This document shows, in pieces, positions 10,973 to 21,347 of a DNA stretch of 64,000 bases. This DNA is from Pyrenophora tritici-repentis. Its lineage: Eukaryota; Ascomycota; Dothideomycetes; Pleosporales; Pleosporaceae. The DNA lies in NCBI RefSeq assembly GCF_003171515.1, contig NC_089398.1, forward strand, positions 372,001-436,000, read 5' to 3'. Each line of letters begins with the position of its first letter. Within the stretch, counting starts at the first letter, position 1. Under the pieces are notes generated by a model. It was not told where the DNA came from. It was given only the letters and a program-made list of their open reading frames with translations, and did not search any database. A program made the position numbers and the translations under genes.

Positions 10973-11170
10973 TGTAAGGGGCTGCGCAAAGTATGCCGGT
11001 GCCTGGTAACAGGATTGTATTCGATGAAGAAGAAAGCTATCTGCAGTGCAACGATATCTATATACGTTTGGCTTGTTGTTCACGTAGCTTCTCGAAGCAT
11101 CTAAAGTGCCGAGGAAGCTCCGAAGGTTCCACCGAGGATCACCATAGCATCTGGGCTCTAGCCCGTTACA
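10973..11170 (-). repeat. Gypsy D 3' LTR
   Basis: 198-bp LTR with inverted ends TGTAAGGGGCT...AGCCCGTTACA. It appears identical to 16490-16687. The plus-strand sequence just inside (CCCCCCTCCTCTCTCTCTC) is the complement of a G/A polypurine tract that also encodes the last residues of pol. Confidence 0.93.
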
Positions 11171-14100
11171 TTACCCCCCTCCTCTCTCTCTCTCTAGCGT
11201 CTGGATGGATCTCGTTTGAGCCACGACGGAATCCTGCGGGAAGCAGTCTTGTTCTAGGGTCTCGATAAGGTTCCGTGAACTGTTCCCATCGAATCTTCGC
11301 TTCAGTGTTCTCCAAATTCTCCTTAGGCTCCATTGTTGGCAGATAGTAACCCTTCCACTTCACTTCGTACCACCATTTCATTCCACGTCCGCGCCGCCGA
11401 CAGATCTCTGCTAGGATATCTTCAACTTCCCACATGTCTGCACCATCAGTGTCTACCTGGATCGGTAGTGGTTGGTCATCGTCCCTTGACTAGCTCGGTA
11501 AGGGGTCTGATAATGCCAGTCTTAACCGGTCAACGTGGAAGACATTGTGAGGTCCTAGAGGTGTATTAAGGCGGACCGTGTGGGTGTCGATTACTTCGAT
11601 TACCGTGTATTTCGCGCTTCTCCAGTCGAGTTTCTTTGATCTCCGGCCAGTGGCAAACTGTTTTCCTAACTGTAGCCATACTTTGTCGCCAACGCGTAGC
11701 TGTGGTGCTTCTCAACGATTTCCGTTTGCCTGTCGTTCTTGTTCTTGCTGTGCCTGTGCTATGGATGCCTGGGCCATCTCTAGGAGTTCGCGTAGTTTGG
11801 TAACGATCGATTCAGCCTTCTCTTGGTCAGATTTCTCATGTGCGTTGTATCTCCGTCGATCGGCACCTATAGGGATCTCTAGCTGTAGAGGGTCGATGTT
11901 GTAACCATGCTAAAGGAAAAACGGAGATACTTTCGTCGTTGTTGCATCCCTTCCTTTAATCGCGATCTGCGCCAACGGGCACAGAGGTGCCCAATTGTCT
12001 TGAGCCCAATTAACGAAGGCCTTCATGTATGTCTCCCAAGTGCTGTTCATCCTTTCCGTGGCTCCGTCGGTTTGAGGGTGAAAAGCTGTAGATATCCGCC
12101 GATTAATCCTAAGAATCTCGCAAAGCCTTCGCCAGAATACGCTAACGAACTGAGTGCCCCGATCTGATGTGATCGCATCTGGAATCCAGTGATATGCGAC
12201 TACATATGTGATGAACGCTTGAACAACTGTTTCGGTCTCAGTGTTAGCTAGCGGTATAAATACTACGTCCTTGCTTAGGCGATCGGTAACAGCCATTAGG
12301 CTCTTTTTACTATCGCTTTCTAGTAACCCGTCGATAAAGTCGATTGAAATCTCTTTCCAGATTTGCTCTGGTACTAGCAAAGGTTTCAGTAGGCCTTGTA
12401 AGCCATCTCTCCATGGTTTCGTTCGTCCACACGTGTCGCAGTTCCGTATGTATCGTCGGATATCGTTAGACATCCCTGGCCAGAAGAAGTCTCTTGCAAC
12501 CATCTTGTACGTGATCTCTCTACCAGGATGCCCTGTTGCTACAGAACCATGAATCCGCTCGATAATAGAAGTTCGCAGGGGTTCGTAGTTAGGTACCCAT
12601 TTCCGGTTTCGGAAATAAAGTATCTGGTCCTTAATTTTGCATTCTGCAATCGAACATTTGATCTAGAGAGCAGCGGGAAATCTCCTTTGTTGGCTCTCTA
12701 CTGCTTCGCGTGCTTCCTGATATACTGGATCCTTTTCCACTGACTGAATCCAGAGGTTCTCAATGTCGTGTTGGCGCGGTGCATCTTCCTGGTCATTCCC
12801 TTAAGTTGCGGCAAGTAGAGCGCGGATTCTCGTGGACATCGCTATAGTGCCTGTCGCTTTGTCCGCTTCCTCGTAATATGACGTGGTGGGCTTCAGGACT
12901 TGTATAAGCCTTCCTCGCAATCGGTCGTCGTTGGCGTCTGCAGGCAGGTCCTGCTCTCGTCGGGATAGTGCATCTGCTCGGATATTCTGCTTGCCCGGTC
13001 TGTAGAGAATCTCCATGTTGTATCTGCCTAGGATAAGCGACCATCGGACCTGTCTCTCGTTCAACATTCGTGGCTTCATAAAGTACTCTAAGTTCTTGTG
13101 ATCCGTAACCACCTTGAACTTCTCGACTGACCGAAGTTCAGCGTCCCATTCTTCTAGTCCTCGAATAACTGCAAGTAGCTCTTTATCGTGGATCTCGTAG
13201 TTGCATTCGGCAGGCGTGTTCTTTCTTGAGAAGTAAGCGCAGGGGCGCAGTATTCCGTTTTCATCGTATTGAGACAATACTCCGGCGGTGACATAACCAG
13301 ACGAGTCACACTCCATAACCGTATCACGATCTGCTTGGAACTGAGCTAACACCGGTTCTGAGATAAAGGCTTCCTTTAGCGTATTCAAGGCCTTCTGCTC
13401 TTCCGCGGTCCATCTAAAAGTAACATTACCCGTGAGTCTTGTGAGAGGGGCAGCAATCTGGCCGAAGTTTCGGATAAATCGTCTGTAGAAGTTGGCGAAT
13501 CCAAGGAAACTTCGTACTCCCTTAACGGTTCTTGGTGCTTCCCAGTCCTTAATAGCCTTAACCTTCTCTGGATCCATGCGAATTCCTTTCCCAGCCTCAA
13601 TAATAAAGCTAAGATACTTAGTAGTCTTAACTTCGAACTCGCACTTCTTGATATCAACGTATAGCCCAGCTTCTTTCAACCGTGTGAGCACCTTATCGAC
13701 CTGTTCGCGGTGTTGTCGGAGAGAGCCGTTTGTGTAGATGAGGACATCGTCAAGGTACGCTGTACAGAAGTTATCTAGATATTCGCGGAGCGTCCAGTTG
13801 ATGTACCGTTGAAAGGTGCTAGGAGAGTTAGCCATCCCAAACGAGGTGACTAGCCATTCGAATAGTCCAAAGCGCGTGCGGAAGGCTGTAAGCCATTCGT
13901 CTCCCTCTCGAACTCGGATCTTGTGAAAGGCTGCAATAACGTCTAGCTTTGTAAACCACTTAGCCTTCGCCACGTTGTGCAATGTCTCTTGAATGAGCGG
14001 TAGGGGATACCGATCTTTCTTCGTAAGGGCGTTCAGTGCCCGGTAATCAACGCAAAGTCGCAAACCTCCTCCTGGCTTCTTCGCAAAAAGAATTAGGGAT

Positions 14101-14996
14101 GCAGCAGGGGAGTTACTTGCTCGTATAAAGCCCTTGTCTAATAAGGATGTGAGCTCCTTCCGTAGCACTAAAAGTTCTCCTTTCGACATGTTGTATAGTG
14201 GTCCCCAAGGGGCCTCGGGCTTCTTTCCATCCTTCTCCTCAAGCTCAATCGCATGGTCGATTCCAGGACGATGGGGAGGCAATCTACTCGCTTCTTTTGG
14301 GTCGAAAAGGGCTAGGTGTTTCCTCCATTGCTTTGGGACTAACGACTTAATGTCCACCTTTGGCTTAGGGGCTAAAGCCTTGTTAATATCTGCTAATGAC
14401 GCGGCAAATATCTTTACAGCTTCTCTTTGGTTCGTCCTCTTCTTCTAAGCAATTTTCATCAACCGTTGAAATTCAGTAGCGCCGACTTCTCGGATTTCGA
14501 GCGGGTGAGCCTTGCCTTCTTGACTGCGGATTCTAATTCCTAAGGCGTGTAGGTATATCGACTTCTTCGCGGGAGCGATTGTAACCTTGTTCCGATCCAT
14601 CCATGGGCGTCCCAGGATAATGTCTTCTTCTGCGTCGTTTAGCGTTATGTACGCAAATCCAGTCTCCGTGTAGCCGTTTATATCAAAGTTAAACTTCGCG
14701 ACTTCGTCTACCTAGCTAACTTGATCGTTTACTCCCACAATAGGCTTGCGTGGAATCGGTATGCGCTCGAGTTTAGCTCGTCTCACAAATGAACGGGTTA
14801 TTAGGGCGTAGGAGAGGCATCCAGAGTCAATTAACGCGGAGGTATAGTGAGTTTGATTGACTAACACGTGGATCGTGATTGGGGGTGCCAACATATGCTC
14901 TTTCTTAAACTTGTTCCATTCTATTCTTGTGTCCTTGCCTACTCGTGGAGGCTCCTAATCGCGACTTTGATCAGGAGCTACTCTTTTTCCGTCTCT
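11166..14996 (-). pseudogene. Gypsy D Pol: protease, RT, RNase H, integrase, chromodomain (8 in-frame stops)
   Basis: All Pol domains lie in one frame. Protease: IDSGCLSYALI (the DSG variant). RT: CVDYRALN and the catalytic AYLDDVLIY. RNase H: DSSGYVTAGVLSQYDE. Integrase: zinc-finger remnant CDTCGRTKP, then D, TSDRGTQF and the ATERMNSTW glutamate. The C-terminal chromodomain has WEVEDIL and WWYEVKWKGY. In-frame stops are at 14955, 14712, 14445, 12801, 12663, 11910, 11712 and 11490 (plus coordinate of the lowest base): six TAG, one TAA and one TGA. Each becomes Gln or Arg by one C-to-T reversal, and several sit at places where relatives have Gln. The natural end is TAA at 11166-11168, inside the 3' LTR. 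The start near 14996 is the upstream limit of this frame, where Gag switches to Pol. Confidence 0.88.
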
Positions 14997-16099
14997 TTAT
15001 CTGGGCTAATAGTGGTCGCATCGTCTTCAACGTCATAAGGTTCTGCAGATGGCTTTGTCTTGCCAATCGCTTTTGTCGCTCGAGCTGGCTGTCGGTTGGG
15101 ATTGTAAGCAGGCTTCAACTTGCAAGCGCTTATCAGGTGACCTTTCTTTCCACATCGCAGGCATAACCCGTCGTCTCGTCTTCGATCAATTTCTTGCTAA
15201 GAGACCCATTTAGCTCGTTGGGCCTGAGATCGGCTCGGTTCCCAGTCCATAGGTTCTAGAGAAGAAGTGAAGCTTGGGGTGGTCGTATGCTGTGGCGCAT
15301 CCCTCCTCTTGTTGCTTAGCTTAAGACGCCATAAGTTGTCTGAGACGGCAGCGATGTGTGACTGCATCTCCTCAATCGTGGTGCTTTCGGGGAAGATAGT
15401 GCCCGCAAGAGCAGTCCGTAGTTCGTGGTTAAGAGCGTTTAGAAACATACTCTTTAGGATCGCGTGGTCAAAGAGACCAGCCGTGAGAGCTTCCTTGTTA
15501 AAGTCCTGCATAAAATCGCGCACGTTGTGTGTTTTCTGCCGCATGTTCTAGAGCTTGTTCCTCGCAGTTTCAGCCATATGTGGGTCCTTAAAAGCTTCAT
15601 CAAGATGTCGGAAAAACTCATCAAGCGTACTCGAGGCGGCATGGATAAAAACCCAAGGGAAAACGCGTGCTCTCGCATCACCAGTAGTGCGACTAAAGGT
15701 ATAGTCAATCGCAAGCTGGCTCGTGTGGAATCGTCGAGGTTCTAATCTTAGCTTTGCCTTAATCTGGTATTTTCATAGCAAGTATTGACTTCGTGTACCA
15801 TCAAACGCATCAGGGTCTTTAAGTCCTTTTGGCTCATGCGGTGGTGCAGGCATTGCAGGTGGAGGTGTCGCATCTACGGCAGGAGTAGGTGTGGGTTCAG
15901 CTGGTGTAGGAGTACTTGTGGTCTCAATCTTCGCAATCCGTGCTGTGAGCTCGCTTATCTGCTTCATCATCTGTTGCATCATCTATAGTGTTGTTATCTC
16001 AATGTTTGCGCCTAGTAGTGTCTAGTTCGCTTGTTGCGATTGTCCTTCGTTGTTTTGTTAAGCGTCTAACGCTTCGTGGTAAGGTTCGTCTAATTCCAT
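14978..16099 (-). pseudogene. Gypsy D Gag (6 in-frame stops)
   Basis: Starts at ATG 16097-16099 (MELDEPYHEALDA) and ends at TAG 14978-14980. A Gln/Met-rich coiled-coil N-terminus (MMQQMMKQISELTARI) and a Pro/Thr/Ala linker are followed by the capsid signature DPDAFDGTRSQYLL and a CCHC zinc knuckle (CLRCGKKGHLISAC). In-frame stops are at 16058 (TAA), 16022, 15983, 15548 and 15197 (all TAG) and 15773 (TGA). Reading straight through them gives sensible Gag sequence on both sides, so this is one frame with substitutions only. The stop at 14978 may be the true Gag end or a further mutation; Pol continues in another frame across it. Confidence 0.8.
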
Positions 16100-16489
16100 T
16101 ATAGAATTCTGTCTTCGTTGTCGTGGTACGGTTCGTATTTTCGTTCTAATAAGGATGCTCGGGCAGACGTTCAACCATAGAGGTCCCTGCACTGGCGTCG
16201 CTGAGTCGTTCGTCGTTCGTCGTGGTGCTCAGGCAGGCGTTCAACCTTCGAGGTCCCTGCACTGGCTTCGCTCAATCGATTCGCTTAGACACTGGGGGAC
16301 GACCACACCAGCTGCCTGTTATCACTCACTGCTTAGAAGCAGGTCTTGCGATCGTTCTAATGGTATTGCTTTTGCAATCGCTCCGATGTATTGCTCACTG
16401 CTTAGAAGCAGGTCTCGCAATCGCTCCGTTGGTAGAGCACTAGGGGACGGCCACACCAGCTGCTCAAGGTAAAGTGATCGAATACAAAA
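16100..16489 (-). repeat. Gypsy D leader with internal duplications
   Basis: The untranslated leader between 5' LTR and gag holds three pairs of near-identical blocks. The block at 16157-16203 recurs at 16227-16273 (70 bp apart). The block TCACTGCTTAGAAGCAGGTCT at 16326 recurs at 16394 (68 bp apart). A block around GGGACGACCACACCAGCTGC at 16290 recurs at 16439. It could be structured RNA for packaging or translation; the sequence alone does not show which. Confidence 0.7.
16476..16486 (-). promoter_or_regulatory. Probable self-primer binding site of Gypsy D
   Basis: Directly inside the 5' LTR the element RNA reads TTTTGTATTCGATCAC. Its TTGTATTCGAT is the exact 11-nt complement of ATCGAATACAA located about 34 nt after the LTR TATA box. 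Tf1-type elements prime reverse transcription with an 11-nt RNA 5' end in just this way. No tRNA 3'-end complement (starting TGG) is present here. Confidence 0.6.
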
Positions 16490-16687
16490 TGTAAGGGGCT
16501 GCGCAAAGTATGCCGGTGCCTGGTAACAGGATTGTATTCGATGAAGAAGAAAGCTATCTGCAGTGCAACGATATCTATATACGTTTGGCTTGTTGTTCAC
16601 GTAGCTTCTCGAAGCATCTAAAGTGCCGAGGAAGCTCCGAAGGTTCCACCGAGGATCACCATAGCATCTGGGCTCTAGCCCGTTACA
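16490..16687 (-). repeat. Gypsy D 5' LTR
   Basis: Partner of 10973-11170. On the minus strand it has a TATATA box (about 16576-16581). About 34 nt downstream lies ATCGAATACAA (16532-16542), the probable RNA 5' end and self-primer. Confidence 0.93.
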
Positions 16688-17003
16688 GGATTCCACGTTT
16701 ATGTGGGCGTTTTCAGGTGGGACAGCGGTAGCTGAGGTTAAAATTATATCGCGAGAGGGACGGGGGATGCGAGAGGTGATGGAGGTTTTTCGAGTCATTG
16801 ATGTGGCGGCTTGGCGATGGGTCGCGTACACGCAATGTTGGGTATGATTTGCGTACTGATAGGCTTCGGGTTTGTGATTACACGTATTTCCACCATGCAT
16901 ATTTGGCTATAGATATCCAGATGCCAAGTTTCACTCCATGTGAGATGAAGGGGTGGAAGGTTGCCTCTGAGAATGATGACAGCGCCTATCCTTCCATCCC
17001 GCA
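16688..17003. other. Intergenic between Gypsy D and the mucin-like gene
   Basis: Host sequence after the GGATT duplication. No coding signal seen; it is likely the 3' flank of the minus-strand gene that follows. Confidence 0.4.
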
Positions 17004-18069
17004 TCAGTCGTCTAATATCCTTGATTCACGCCATGGATTTTTAATCAACTGGGGATCATCGTATGGTTCCTTCAGTTGACAAGGCGATGAGGCACCATCT
17101 GAATGAACAAGATCACAATCTTCGTGCGTGCTACTATCTTGCTCTCGAATCCGTGAAGAGTCAGGGTCATCTTGCGACGGTTGCGCGATGGAAGTTGGTG
17201 TGCAAGACAGAGTCCGATCGACCTCACATATCGTATCATGTGTTTTATCCTCTGTTCTTAAATCCACGGTATGTAGCGGTGATACGATTAGGTCGTGCGT
17301 GGGTGTCTCCAACTCGGCCACTGTTTGCTGTACCATTGGCGTACCATTCATCTCGCTCCTGAACACCTCGTTGCCATCTTTCTCCGGATTTCCTCCGTAG
17401 ACGGGTGTCATGTCACCATCGAATGCAGATTTCCTCCTTCGATGAAGGCGGAGACCAAGGCAGAATGCGGTGAGCCCGATAGCAAAACCTCCTAGGACAG
17501 CTCCGACTGCGACGCCTATCTTTGCGCTTGTGCTCAAGCCGATCTGATTTGGCTCGTTGGATGCAATTGATGGTTTTACGACAGAAGTACTGGATAGTGG
17601 CGATGTGGTAATTGCGGGCGACGATAGATGCGAGGTCAAGAACGACAAAGCAGTAGTAGGTATGTATGTTGATATACTGCTCGATGCAGAAGCAGAGGAA
17701 GATGTACTCGAAACAACAGGAGACACTGGGGTTGGCGAGGAAGGCGCAATGGCAGGTGTCGTTATTGATCCTACATTAGAGGAGATGGTAGTGACGAGTG
17801 TTATGGTTTTGATGTTTGGTATATAGATCGTCGCTGCTGCGGATTCTCCACTGGAAGAGTGTGTGAGGGTAACTATGATCAACGAAGTCTCTGTGACAGT
17901 TACCGCATCTGTTCCGAAGGTTGATGGGTCCGAAGAGAAAAAGGTGGGGGGGGGGGGGGGGGATGTCGAAAGTCTGCGTAGACGTAATGTCCATGGTGTG
18001 TACTGAGCCTTCGGTATCTGTTACATCCATCCGAGCATGATAATTGTAGTGCATTACAGTTTCGCACAA
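17004..18069 (-). pseudogene. Mucin-like single-pass membrane protein, frame broken at a C17 tract
   Basis: The main open part (17004 to about 17945) encodes a Ser/Thr/Pro-rich extracellular stretch of about 110 residues. One transmembrane helix (IGVAVGAVLGGFAIGLTAF) follows with a basic stop (RLHRRRKS), then an acidic cytoplasmic tail of about 140 residues. The plan resembles fungal wall-stress-sensor and mucin-like membrane proteins. No ATG opens this frame. The sequence upstream of the C17 tract (17946-17962), reading MDVTDTEGSVHTMDITSTQTFD, continues the same style but in another frame, so the two halves are out of phase by one base. I found no signal peptide or clear first exon upstream. 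It is a relic, a phase-variable gene, or a gene with a length error in the homopolymer. Confidence 0.5.
17946..17962. repeat. Homopolymer G17 (C17 in the coding strand)
   Basis: A run of 17 G inside the mucin-like gene, at exactly the point where the coding frame changes. Confidence 0.9.
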
Positions 18070-18363
18070 AGCACATACAATGACCGTTGAAGTGTACGAT
18101 AGATATGCCGACTAAAAATGTAAAGTCATTCTGGTGAAGCAAACAGCAGTGAGCAGGCTGCTACTTTCGATAAGTATTTTGAGTGACAAAAGGACGCAAA
18201 CAATATTGTACTTGCGCTACAGAGAAATTCGAATGATTGGCTCGGCGAGAAGCATCAATGTCATCACATCGTTCAACGCAACACAACGTCTCCATGTTTG
18301 ACCTGTATCTGTACAACCATGGCCAGATAAGCATACTGAATTGACGCAGGCCCCTTGTATTGT
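18070..18363. other. Spacer between the mucin-like relic and ISA2
   Basis: Holds the 3' flank of ISA2 and the expected but unrecognised 5' part of the mucin-like gene. No signal peptide-like ORF or convincing first exon was found. Confidence 0.35.
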
Positions 18364-19035
18364 TCATAGCTTGATATCGAAGCTTGTTCCACATCCACAA
18401 CTGCTCGTTGCCCCAGGTATGCCCGTAATCTTGAACTGACTGCCTATCAACTCCATGGTATAATCCACCGTGCTTCCTTTCAGAAGCTCCAAACTTGGCT
18501 CGTCAATGACGATCTTCTCCCCCTTTTCGCCTTGGAACACGGTATCTTCCTCTGTCGCCGGTTTCTCGGACAGATCGACTAGGTCCATGAGGTATTGGAA
18601 GCCATGGCACCCGCCGCTCTCGACGCTCACGCGCAAGGCGAGGTTTGGATTCTTGTCGCCGTTAGAAATCTTTTGTAGGCGATTTGATGCACGAGGTGAT
18701 ATCGATATCAACATCGGTTTGCCGGAGTCATCGGTTCGGGGATTCTGGATTGCTTGGGCGGGTTTTGCGCGCGGGATCTCGGCTGATGTGGCGAGATTTC
18801 TTCGGGGTATTCGTTGTGCCGATGAAAATTCACTGATTGAAATAGATATAGGGCTCTGGGTTCTGCGTAGAGTAGATGGGGCGAGGAAGTCGAGATATAG
18901 CGATTGCGAGGTGGCGCCCGAGGTTGCTCTGCTGTAGGCTCCCGCGGATGGCGATGCGAGTGTTGTAGGCCTGACTGCTATCGCTCTCCTCGCGATGCGC
19001 AAACAAGAAGTACACATTGTAGATGGGGAAGCCAT
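18364..19035 (-). CDS. ISA2: Iron-sulfur cluster assembly A-type protein, mitochondrial (ISA2-like)
   Basis: Single-exon gene of 223 codons from ATG 19033-19035. The first about 100 residues are basic, Ser-rich and free of acidic clusters (ARRAIAVRP, RRNLATSAE), typical of a mitochondrial presequence. The A-type core follows: PRASNRLQKI, the first cysteine in SVESGGCHGFQYLMDL, and the C-terminal pair in SSCGCGTSFDIKL. These three cysteines are the known Fe-S ligands of the family. ISA2 works with ISA1 and IBA57 in late maturation of mitochondrial 4Fe-4S proteins. The GGCHGFQY signature fits ISA2 better than ISA1, but that split is inferred. The gene is divergent from kynureninase across 326 bp. 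Confidence 0.9.
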   Translation of the reverse strand: MASPSTMCTSCLRIARRAIAVRPTTLASPSAGAYSRATSGATSQSLYLDFLAPSTLRRTQSPISISISEFSSAQRIPRRNLATSAEIPRAKPAQAIQNPRTDDSGKPMLISISPRASNRLQKISNGDKNPNLALRVSVESGGCHGFQYLMDLVDLSEKPATEEDTVFQGEKGEKIVIDEPSLELLKGSTVDYTMELIGSQFKITGIPGATSSCGCGTSFDIKL

Positions 19036-19361
19036 TCCTGTCGTATCGAGATGGTCAGAGGCAAAGGTTGACAGGGTCTGAGGTCATAGCTAAGAATATC
19101 ACCGCGCCATGTCAGGACCAATCACAGCGTCTGTCAATACGAAGGTCTAGATCGCTTAGTCAGGCACAAAACCCCACCTTGTACCGCCGCCACCATCCTT
19201 CACGGAGCAACGGGAATTGTTCCAGCCTTACCCGCCCATGGTATTTACTTATCGTGCCTGACACCCCAATGTATGCCCAAAGGAAAGATTCCCATCCTCT
19301 GCAATTGCACACGCGGTCCTCTTGCACCACCAATTCCTCACCTACCCTCGTTTCTACTACT
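19036..19361. promoter_or_regulatory. Shared divergent promoter of ISA2 and kynureninase
   Basis: These 326 bp separate the two start codons and must hold both promoters and 5' leaders. No clear TATA box is seen near either gene. Confidence 0.5.
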
Positions 19362-20968
19362 ATGCCGAAACACCACAACCCTTATTGGGACGTATCAGAG
19401 GCCGAGTTGGGCAGCGAGAGATTTGCAAAGCAAGAGGACGACAAAGATGCCTTAAGTAAGCTGCGACAGGAGTTTGTGATTCCCACAAAGGGCGATCTGC
19501 GGAACAACAAATACGGATTCCAGCAGAAGCAAAAAAGCCCCACTTCAAAACACGACGACCATGAGGACTCAATATATTTTTGCGGAAATTCTCTTGGTCT
19601 GCAACCACGCAGAACTAAAGAATATGTCAATCGCTACCTGGACACTTGGGCTTCCAAGGGTGTGTTCGGCCATTTTACCGACTATGAGGGAGGTCTGCCG
19701 CCATGGTTGAATATTGACGATGCAGTCAAGGAGCAGACGTCGAAGATTGTTGGGGCGCTTCCGTCCGAGGTGGTTATCATGGAGACGTTGACTGCGAACT
19801 TACACCTTTTGATGGCGAGCTTCTACCGCCCATCCAAGGACCGGTGGAAGATCATCATCGAGGGCAAAGCCTTTCCCAGCGACCACGTACGTTGGCTTCA
19901 TTGCTTTTGGTCAAGCTTCAGAGACTGACTACATTGCAGTACGCCGCACTTTCGCAAATCGCACACCACAACCTTGATCCTTCCGCGCTCATCACCATCG
20001 ACCCACCCTCTGCCTCTGCCCCTTACCTCTCCAACGAACATATCCTCTCCGTGATCTCACACCACGCGCCGTCCACTGCACTCGTCCTACTACCCGGCAT
20101 TCAGTTCTACTCTGGCCAATTCTTCGACATCGAACTCATAACACGACACTGTCGGTCACTAGGCATAACAGTAGGCTGGGATCTAGCGCACGCAACGGGC
20201 AACGTGCCATTGAAGCTGCATGACTGGAACGTCGACTTCGCCGCATGGTGCAACTACAAATACATGAACGGTGGCCCAGGAGCAATCGGTGGCCTCTTCG
20301 TGCACGAGAGACACGGGAAGGTAGAGCGAGCATCATCAGCCGCATCATCAACCAAGACCAACGGACCACAAACCACATCGTCAGACAACAACGCACAACT
20401 CACCTACCAACCCCGCCTAAGCGGCTGGTGGGGTAGCGACAAAAGCAGTAGATTCCGCATGGACAACGTCTTCGTCCCCATCCCCGGCGCCAGCGGTTTC
20501 CAACTCAGCAACCCAAGCGCAATAGACATGACATCAGTAATGGCCAGCCTCGACGTCTTCGCCCTCACAGACATGGATGCCCTCCGCGCCCGCAGCCTAA
20601 AACTAACCGCCTACCTCGAAGCCCGCCTCCTCAAATACGACGGCAGCGGCGGTGACCCCCCTTACAAAATTATCACTCCACCGAACCCTGCAGAGCGCGG
20701 CGCTCAACTCAGCGTCCTGCTTAACCCGGGTCTCCTCGATCAGGTCCAGCATTACATCGAAGAACGCGGTGTTGTCGTCGACGAGCGCAAACCTGATGTA
20801 TTAAGAATCGCGCCAGCGCCATTGTATAACTCCTTCCTCGATATCCACCGCTTCATCACTGTTTTTCACGAGGCGTGTCGGAAAGCTGTCGAAGGCACTG
20901 CGACGCCCGGGGTGGATAAGAAGGGTCTGCATAATGATGTTGTGCCCAAGGCTATTGCGACTGTGTGA
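19362..20968 (+). CDS. BNA5: Kynureninase (L-kynurenine hydrolase)
   Basis: PLP enzyme that splits kynurenine and 3-hydroxykynurenine to (3-hydroxy)anthranilate and alanine in the tryptophan-to-NAD pathway. Exons 19362-19886 and 19940-20968 with one 53-bp phase-0 intron (GTACGT...TTGCAG) give 517 aa. The start is the first ATG of the aligned protein (MPKHHNPYW). Signatures: YFCGNSLGLQPRRTK near the N-terminus, GVFGHFTDYEGGLPPW, VGWDLAHATGNVPLKLHDW with the PLP-contacting Asp/His, and NYKYMNGGPGAIGGLFVHER with the Schiff-base lysine. The C-terminal substrate-binding half is complete (GVVVDERKPDVLRIAPAPLYNSF). Length is slightly above the usual about 465 aa because of a Ser/Thr-rich insert after the lysine loop (SSAASSTKTNGPQTTSSDN). 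Confidence 0.95.
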
Positions 20969-21347
20969 TGATGATCTTGCTGTTGTAGGAGGGTGTTGTT
21001 TTTTCTTTTCTCGAAATATTAGAAACAATGGGCTGGGTGGGTGGGTGGTTTATCTGATTGTTTTGTCGTTAGGTGGGAAAGTTGGGAAGGAGTGGTAATT
21101 TTTAATTGAAAAACGTAAGATGGGTATGGGTGTGGATATCCAGTATATATGGACATGTGGTGGGTGACAAACAAAACGATGGCAAGAATCAACATGCTTA
21201 GAAGAAGTAAATACACAACAAGAACAAACATTGACATGAACATAATTTATATGCAAAGAACCGTCGTCGTAGCAGTCGTAGACCACTGCCTACACAACAT
21301 CATCTATCCAAACCCTCCCAGAAACCCTACACCACGAAATACAACGC
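20969..21347. other. Convergent 3' flanks of kynureninase and POL1
   Basis: T/G-rich then A/C-rich sequence between two stop codons facing each other. It fits 3' untranslated regions; no other feature seen. Confidence 0.5.

Larger units (their letters stand above)
10973..16687 (-). mobile_element. Ty3/Gypsy chromovirus, element D, full length
   Basis: LTR element of 5715 bp on the minus strand with 198-bp LTRs that appear identical and the target duplication GGATT (10968-10972 and 16688-16692). Order along the element is leader with repeats, gag, protease, RT-RNase H, integrase, chromodomain, 3' LTR. That order and the terminal chromodomain place it among the chromoviruses. Gag is in one frame and the whole of pol in another. 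Neither has an indel, yet together they hold 14 in-frame stops, each one transition away from Gln or Arg. The primer site appears to be of the self-priming type known from Tf1. Confidence 0.94.

Noticed and set aside
11166..14996. UAG reassignment in the nuclear code
   Set aside because: Host genes here use ordinary stops, with no in-frame TAG in the VPS35, POL1 or kynureninase models, and the element also contains TAA and TGA at similar sites. Mutation (RIP-like) is more likely, though recoding is left open as a test.
17900..18142. Separate small gene upstream of the mucin-like protein
   Set aside because: It overlaps the C17 tract and lacks an ATG in a sensible context; better explained as the shifted frame of the same relic.
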